Shown: piece by piece, positions 60,255 to 64,000 of the stretch
Numbering within the stretch: the stretch's first letter is position 1
Layout: the number at the start of each line of letters is the position of its first letter
Assembly (NCBI GenBank): GCA_035308965.1
Contig: DATGFN010000062.1
Location: 434,001-498,000, forward strand
Direction of reading: 5' to 3'
DNA from: DASYXZ01 sp035308965
GTDB lineage: Bacteria; Acidobacteriota; Terriglobia; UBA7540
DNA length: 64,000 bases
Translations under genes and position numbers: made by a program
The notes under the pieces: model-generated
What the model was told of the DNA's origin: nothing
What the model saw: the letters and a program-made list of their open reading frames with translations, nothing else
Databases searched by the model: none

Positions 60255-60692
60255 ATGAACAAAGAAACGCTCAGTAGGTTTCGACGCCAACCGTCAAGGT
60301 GCTTGAATCTGGTCCGGCGAAGGGCAATCGCGACCACCTTGGCCGGGGCACTTGCCATTTGCCTGACTTCGGCGGTCGCGGTTGCATCGCCTCGGCCCCA
60401 AACTGACCCCGATCAAACCCCGACGGTGCGGGAACGAGTGATGACCCTGCCGCCCCACACCATGGTGCAAGTGAGGCTGCACAATAAGAATCTCAAAGGC
60501 CGCGTGCGAGTGGCTACGCGCAAAGGGTTTGTGTTGGAATTTACCTCCGACGGCAAGGATCGGAATGAAAAGATTTCCTACGACGACGTTCAATCCATCC
60601 AACCCGTCGAAAAAAATGGAGCTTCGTTCTCCATTCATTTTGTGATTGACGGCGGTTCGGGGGGCGGTGTGGACGTGCAGATTGATCGATGA
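60255..60692 (+). CDS. Exported protein with Sm-like fold pattern
   Basis: 145 residues from ATG 60255 (GGGGAGGG upstream). A long n-region rich in Arg (RFRRQPSRCLNLVRRRAIAT) precedes a hydrophobic segment (TLAGALAICLTSAVAVASP) that acts as signal peptide. The mature part LPPHTMVQVRLHNKNLKGRV, RVATRKGFVLEF and YDDVQSIQPV looks like the five-strand Sm-like barrel used by several acidobacterial exported proteins. Function unknown. It ends with a Gly-rich, acidic stretch. Confidence 0.6.
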   Translation: MNKETLSRFRRQPSRCLNLVRRRAIATTLAGALAICLTSAVAVASPRPQTDPDQTPTVRERVMTLPPHTMVQVRLHNKNLKGRVRVATRKGFVLEFTSDGKDRNEKISYDDVQSIQPVEKNGASFSIHFVIDGGSGGGVDVQIDR

Positions 60693-60774
60693 GAAATGAT
60701 CCGCCCCTAGGATGCATGGTAGAGGCAGGCGGGCATCTTTTTATGAGGGTGCGGTAGCATCTTTTGGCTAGATA

Positions 60775-61401
60775 TTAATTGGAAAAAGGCGAGCTCAATT
60801 TGAGAAATCCTCTCCACCATATTCGCCAGTGGTCGTTGAATTCAAACCAATACTGCTTCACCTCGCCCGCGTAGCATGGTTCCGATGCGGAATCTGCCAA
60901 GCTAATCTGAACCGCTACAGTAGCAAGCCGCTTGGCACCATCGAAGGATGACTGATCTTCAGGAGGTAGTTCATAGATGCCGATAATGTCTGCAATTTTC
61001 CATTTATCCAATCTGGTTCCTCCGTCCACGCTGGCCTCAATTTTAAATAGCTCAAATGTCGGTGTCTCCGGCCCGCCTTGCCAAACGAGCGACCAAGCCG
61101 AGTCTGGCTTGGCCGAGTGCATCAATTGATGAAACTCCTTTACATTTCTGCGGACCGCAGCCTCAGCCACTGTATCTTGACGTATCTCGACCCATGGATT
61201 TCGTGGCGAGTTGCCGTAGTAAACAAAACCGCGAATCCATAACTGCATAAACAACTCGGTCGAGAACCGACCCCCCTCTTTTATCTCGCGGCGCCCAAGA
61301 TACCGGACTCCTTCTCCTGTAACCTGCCATGTGTTGTGATCTCGGTAGAAATGACGGACGAAAAATCCTCCATCACCAATGCGTCTTTGAAGAGTTGGCA
61401 T
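60775..61401 (-). CDS. Protein of unknown function
   Basis: 208 residues, not recognised. It contains several Trp and Tyr residues (NTWQVTGEGVRYLGRREI, WIRGFVYYGNSPRNPWVEI, YWFEFNDHWRIWWRGFLKL) and no cysteine-rich or catalytic motif. No signal peptide. Lower GC than its neighbours by eye, and it is followed by genes of similar look (61444 and 62035), so this part could be an accessory insertion. It may not be translated from the first ATG. Confidence 0.45.
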   Translation of the reverse strand: MPTLQRRIGDGGFFVRHFYRDHNTWQVTGEGVRYLGRREIKEGGRFSTELFMQLWIRGFVYYGNSPRNPWVEIRQDTVAEAAVRRNVKEFHQLMHSAKPDSAWSLVWQGGPETPTFELFKIEASVDGGTRLDKWKIADIIGIYELPPEDQSSFDGAKRLATVAVQISLADSASEPCYAGEVKQYWFEFNDHWRIWWRGFLKLSSPFSN

Positions 61402-61443
61402 ACTTCACCTGCTCATCCTCAAGTGCTAAACTTGTAGTGTTTA

Positions 61444-62028
61444 TTAGCCTAACTGCAAGGGGCGAAACCACGGTTGCGACTGCAATGCCACGCGAAGAGG
61501 CGTGTCAACAAATTGTGGGGAACGCCAAACATATTCCGCGGCCTTCACTTTCCCTTCTGCGTCGAGAGCTTGAATATGAGAAATTGCATTCTCGACGGAA
61601 AACGACATATGGCCCCTGCTTTTATCTTGAAAGTTACTCCCAAGATCAGTCCAAATAGCGACTTCGATCTCCTTTTCTGCCGCCCACGCTCGAATGCTTT
61701 CAAACGACTCGTCGTCGCGGCTCTGTCTTCGAGTGCCGTCGGCAAAATAGAAACCGATCTTGTTAAGTATCGTTCCCTCGCGACATCTTAGGTCACATAT
61801 AGCGTCGTCTGGAACTTTGCGTTTGCTTATTGCGTACGCTACTACACATGAACTTCCGTTGTGCGAGTCAAGGACAAGCGTCAGCGCGTCGCTTCGGCTC
61901 TGTGAAACACGGGAAAACTCTAGTTTTAAGCTGGGTCCATCGTACAGCCAGCATTCGTGATGTTCATCGAATTCATTCCGGTGGTCCCATAGCAGGGAAC
62001 CCCAACCAAGGATTGCGATCTTCATCAT
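61444..62028 (-). CDS. Gamma-glutamylcyclotransferase-like protein
   Basis: 194 residues. The N-terminus MMKIAILGWGSLLWDHRNEF is close to the YGSLL/YGTLM loop of the gamma-glutamylcyclotransferase (AIG2/BtrG) fold. LKLEFSRVSQSRSDALTLVLD and AYAISKRKVPDDAICDL follow as the expected strands. The general-acid Glu of this fold would sit later; a candidate is in RCREGT but I cannot fix it. It starts 6 bp after the HicB-like gene stop, so it replaces the position normally held by hicA. A role in glutamyl-peptide cleavage is an inference. Confidence 0.55.
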   Translation of the reverse strand: MMKIAILGWGSLLWDHRNEFDEHHECWLYDGPSLKLEFSRVSQSRSDALTLVLDSHNGSSCVVAYAISKRKVPDDAICDLRCREGTILNKIGFYFADGTRRQSRDDESFESIRAWAAEKEIEVAIWTDLGSNFQDKSRGHMSFSVENAISHIQALDAEGKVKAAEYVWRSPQFVDTPLRVALQSQPWFRPLQLG

Positions 62029-62034
62029 TGCGTC

Positions 62035-62259
62035 TCACAAACGCAAACGCCTACCCCAAGCATCCGGCTTCCCCGTGGCCGTAAGGGGGCGTTCCTTCAC
62101 CTCGTGCACTGAAGCGCATTCGAAAAATAACTCGAGCGCCTCGCGAAGATTATCCCGAGCCTGCTCGATGCTATCCTCCTGACTGGCGATATCCAGCTCT
62201 GGACATAATGACACGTAGCCGTCACCTTCAGATTCGATAATTGCGGTCAGTTTCATCAA
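62035..62259 (-). CDS. HicB-like antitoxin without HicA partner
   Basis: 74 residues of the HicB / UPF0150 type. LTAIIESEGDGYVSLCPELD, IASQEDSIEQARDNLREALELFFE is the degraded RNase-H-like fold typical of HicB and contains the E-x-D-G-Y-x-S-x-C-P-E-L-D pattern. The C-terminal extension (about 20 residues) lacks a full DNA-binding domain. No hicA gene is adjacent: neither the six-base gap nor the neighbours encode a double-stranded-RNA-binding toxin. An orphan or remnant is the best reading. Confidence 0.82.
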   Translation of the reverse strand: MMKLTAIIESEGDGYVSLCPELDIASQEDSIEQARDNLREALELFFECASVHEVKERPLTATGKPDAWGRRLRL

Positions 62260-62372
62260 AAGATCTCCTCGGAGGATTGGCGATTTCCAGTCTGCTCGGG
62301 AGTAACCTCACTCTAACGAGTATATCAGAACTGCCGAGCCAGGAAGAGAGCGTCCAAGCCGTGCCGCCGCGT

Positions 62373-62741
62373 CTACTCCTTCTTCTCTTTTTCCGCCGCG
62401 CGTTTCAACGTCATTTCGGAGTGGCCCCAGGGGCCTTCCACCGCCAACTGGATGGTATCGCCGGAAACTGCACCAGCGTGCTTGATTACGCTGTCACCAA
62501 GGTGGGTGTTGAACGATAGCTTGTCGCCGTCCACTTTCCCGTCCTCGAGGTCAACACTTCCGTTGGGAGTTTCCACTGAACCCGTAAGCTTGGCTCCGTC
62601 GACTTTGAAATGGAACACCAGGTGAATGTCGCCGTCGGGCCCGCTAAACGTGCTTTCCCATCGCCCGTTAGCATCGGCCGCCAACATGAAGGCCGCGCTA
62701 ATCATTATCAAAATTCCCGCCCACATCGCTCGTCGAACCAT
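62373..62741 (-). CDS. Small secreted beta-rich protein of unknown function
   Basis: 122 residues from ATG 62741 (AAGGAG upstream). The signal peptide is MVRRAMWAGILIMISAAFML followed by AADANG. The mature part alternates polar strands: GRWESTFSGPDGDIHLVFHF, KLTGSVETPNGSVDLEDGKV, DTIQLAVEGPWGHSEMTLKR, ending in a Lys/Glu tail. This small lipocalin-like sandwich occurs in many acidobacterial exported proteins. It lies between HicB and the alcohol-dehydrogenase gene, which is divergent. Confidence 0.6.
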   Translation of the reverse strand: MVRRAMWAGILIMISAAFMLAADANGRWESTFSGPDGDIHLVFHFKVDGAKLTGSVETPNGSVDLEDGKVDGDKLSFNTHLGDSVIKHAGAVSGDTIQLAVEGPWGHSEMTLKRAAEKEKKE

Positions 62742-62894
62742 GGTTGTCTCCTTGGGTTGTTTTGCTGCCAACAAGGGCAAATTATACGCGCTCTCATCGC
62801 GACGCGAAAGCCGATGGCCAACTTTATTCCTTCAAACCTTTTCTTCTGCCTTCGCACCTTGCGGGACCGCGAGCGGCCGGGATAAACTTTTGAT

Positions 62895-63899
62895 GTGATC
62901 CGCGCGATGGTGCTTGAAAGGCCGATGCCGGCGGAGGGCGGTCCCCTACATCTGGTGGAACTAACGGAACCCACGCCGGGCGCGGGGGAGATTCGCCTTC
63001 GAGTGCGCGCGTGCGGGGTTTGCCACACCGACCTGCACACCGTTGAAGGCGAGTTGCCTCTTCCCAAGCTGCCCATTGTTCCCGGGCACCAGATTGTGGG
63101 TGTGGTGGACGCGCTGGGCGCTGGCGTGAAGAATTTTCGCGAGGGAGACCGCGTGGGAATTCCGTGGCTGCACTGGACATGCGGAGAATGTTTTTATTGC
63201 CGCGCCGGGGAGGAAAATCTTTGCGACCGCGCGCGCTTTACGGGATTGCACGTGGATGGCGGCTACGCCGAAGCGACGATAGTCTCCGAAGCGTTTGCTT
63301 TGCGGCTGCCGGAAAGTTTTTCGGATCTCGATGCCGCGCCGCTGCTTTGCGCCGGCATAATCGGCTTTCGCGCCCTTCGCCTGGCGAACATTCGTCCCGG
63401 CGAGCGGCTGGGATTGTACGGTTTTGGGGCTTCGGGGCACATTGTCCTCCAGCTCGCCCTGCATATGAAGTGCGAGGTCTACGTTTTTACGCGCAGCGAC
63501 GCGCACCGGCAATTGGCCCTCCGGCTCGGCGCGGCGTGGGTGGGAAGCGCCCAGGACCAGCCTCCGGCGCAAGTCGATGGCGCGATTATTTTCGCTCCGG
63601 TGGGCGCGCTGGCGTTGGACGCGCTGCGCGTTACTCGCAAGGGTGGCACGGTGGCGCTCGCCGGCATTACCATGAGCGCGATCCCGGAAATCGACTATGT
63701 GAAACTTCTATACCACGAGCGCGTTTTGCGCAGCGTGGCCAACAGCACCCGCCACGATGCGACGGAGTTCTTGCGTCTGGCGGCTGAAATTCCCGTGCGC
63801 ACAGACGTGGAAACTTTTAGCCTTGATCAAGCTAACCGCGCCTTGCAGGCCATGAAGCAAAGCAAAATTCGGGGAGCGGCGGTGTTGAGGATTTCTTGA
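62895..63899 (+). CDS. Zinc-dependent alcohol dehydrogenase (AdhA/AdhP type)
   Basis: 334 residues (GTG start 62895; ATG 62907 four codons in is possible). Catalytic zinc ligands are C in ACGVCHTDLHTVEGEL, H in VPGHQIVG and C in the later LLCAG. Structural zinc is CGECFYCRAGEENLC. A Rossmann region GLYGFGASGHIVLQLAL and the NAD-binding Ser/Arg FTRSDAHRQLALRLGAAW follow. DVDTFSLDQ and ALQAMKQSKIRGAAVL close the catalytic domain. It is the MDR propanol-preferring alcohol dehydrogenase group; substrate unproven. Downstream sequence to the window end (63900-64000) has no gene. Confidence 0.9.
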   Translation: MIRAMVLERPMPAEGGPLHLVELTEPTPGAGEIRLRVRACGVCHTDLHTVEGELPLPKLPIVPGHQIVGVVDALGAGVKNFREGDRVGIPWLHWTCGECFYCRAGEENLCDRARFTGLHVDGGYAEATIVSEAFALRLPESFSDLDAAPLLCAGIIGFRALRLANIRPGERLGLYGFGASGHIVLQLALHMKCEVYVFTRSDAHRQLALRLGAAWVGSAQDQPPAQVDGAIIFAPVGALALDALRVTRKGGTVALAGITMSAIPEIDYVKLLYHERVLRSVANSTRHDATEFLRLAAEIPVRTDVETFSLDQANRALQAMKQSKIRGAAVLRIS

Positions 63900-64000
63900 G
63901 GTTTCGTTCAGGATCAGCACTTGAAATCGGCCCGTCCTGAACTTTCAAGGCGGAAATCACATTAATGACCCGTGAGCGATCTTCCACACAGGCGCTCGAG

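Overview
The window looks like a chromosomal stretch of a free-living soil or sediment member of the Acidobacteriota. The signs are high GC, two giant SBBP beta-propeller / choice-of-anchor D surface proteins, a DUF3857-transglutaminase-TPR protein, a Tat-exported Gfo/Idh/MocA oxidoreductase, a GH172 (DUF2961) protein, multiheme-type reaction-centre cytochrome modules in a chromosome with no other photosynthesis gene in view, and many palindromic intergenic repeats. This assignment is an inference from gene families; no rRNA gene is present to confirm it.

Layout. 0-5.8 kb: end of a ChbG/YdjC deacetylase, then a leftward cluster (membrane protein, argJ, glmS, histone-deacetylase-like hydrolase). 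The glmS/HDAC spacer has been amplified into four 152-bp tandem copies. 6-13.4 kb: rightward run of exported or membrane proteins (DUF3857-transglutaminase-TPR, TPR-GIDE fusion, TPR protein, two unknowns). 13.4-16.8 kb: leftward oxidoreductase, GNAT and selD; selD reads through an in-frame UGA and is itself a selenoprotein. 17-24 kb: glutaryl-CoA-dehydrogenase-like gene plus glpX, an unknown membrane protein, a GH172-HEAT protein, and a cytochrome c. 24.2-35.1 kb: about 10.9 kb bounded by a 53-nt direct repeat of the tRNA-Ala 3' end. It holds a PAS sensor kinase lacking its usual CheB/CheR front half, two NarL-type response regulators, and many tiny stress-type proteins (metallothionein-like, CsbD, DUF3309, YflT-like, PRC-barrel, C2H2 finger, DUF6496) plus an AI-2E family permease. 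35-40.5 kb: tRNA-Ala, an SBBP lipoprotein, then two GIY-YIG nuclease genes stacked behind tRNA-Ile with a 33-nt copy of the tRNA 3' end between them. 40.8-52 kb: housekeeping genes (M16 peptidase, MBL hydrolase, purB, vapBC, larB, alcohol dehydrogenase, ubiX, VKOR, ubiA, CDP-alcohol phosphatidyltransferase, CBS protein), interrupted by a GxxExxY cassette with terminal inverted repeats. 52-58 kb: a 1,893-residue SBBP / eight-module anchor protein. 58-64 kb: class I aldolase, small secreted or unknown proteins, an orphan HicB, and a second zinc alcohol dehydrogenase.

Functional links. fbaB and glpX supply the fructose-1,6-bisphosphate node, and glmS drains fructose-6-phosphate toward cell-wall amino sugars. 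ubiX and ubiA, with a VKOR-like protein between them, point to quinone biosynthesis and quinone-coupled disulfide formation. The most unusual material is regulatory or mobile: Sec-containing SelD with a SECIS-like hairpin, a glutaminase-nucleophile Cys-to-Ser change in GlmS, the spacer amplification that creates three 8-codon minigenes, and two kinds of tRNA-3'-end duplication.
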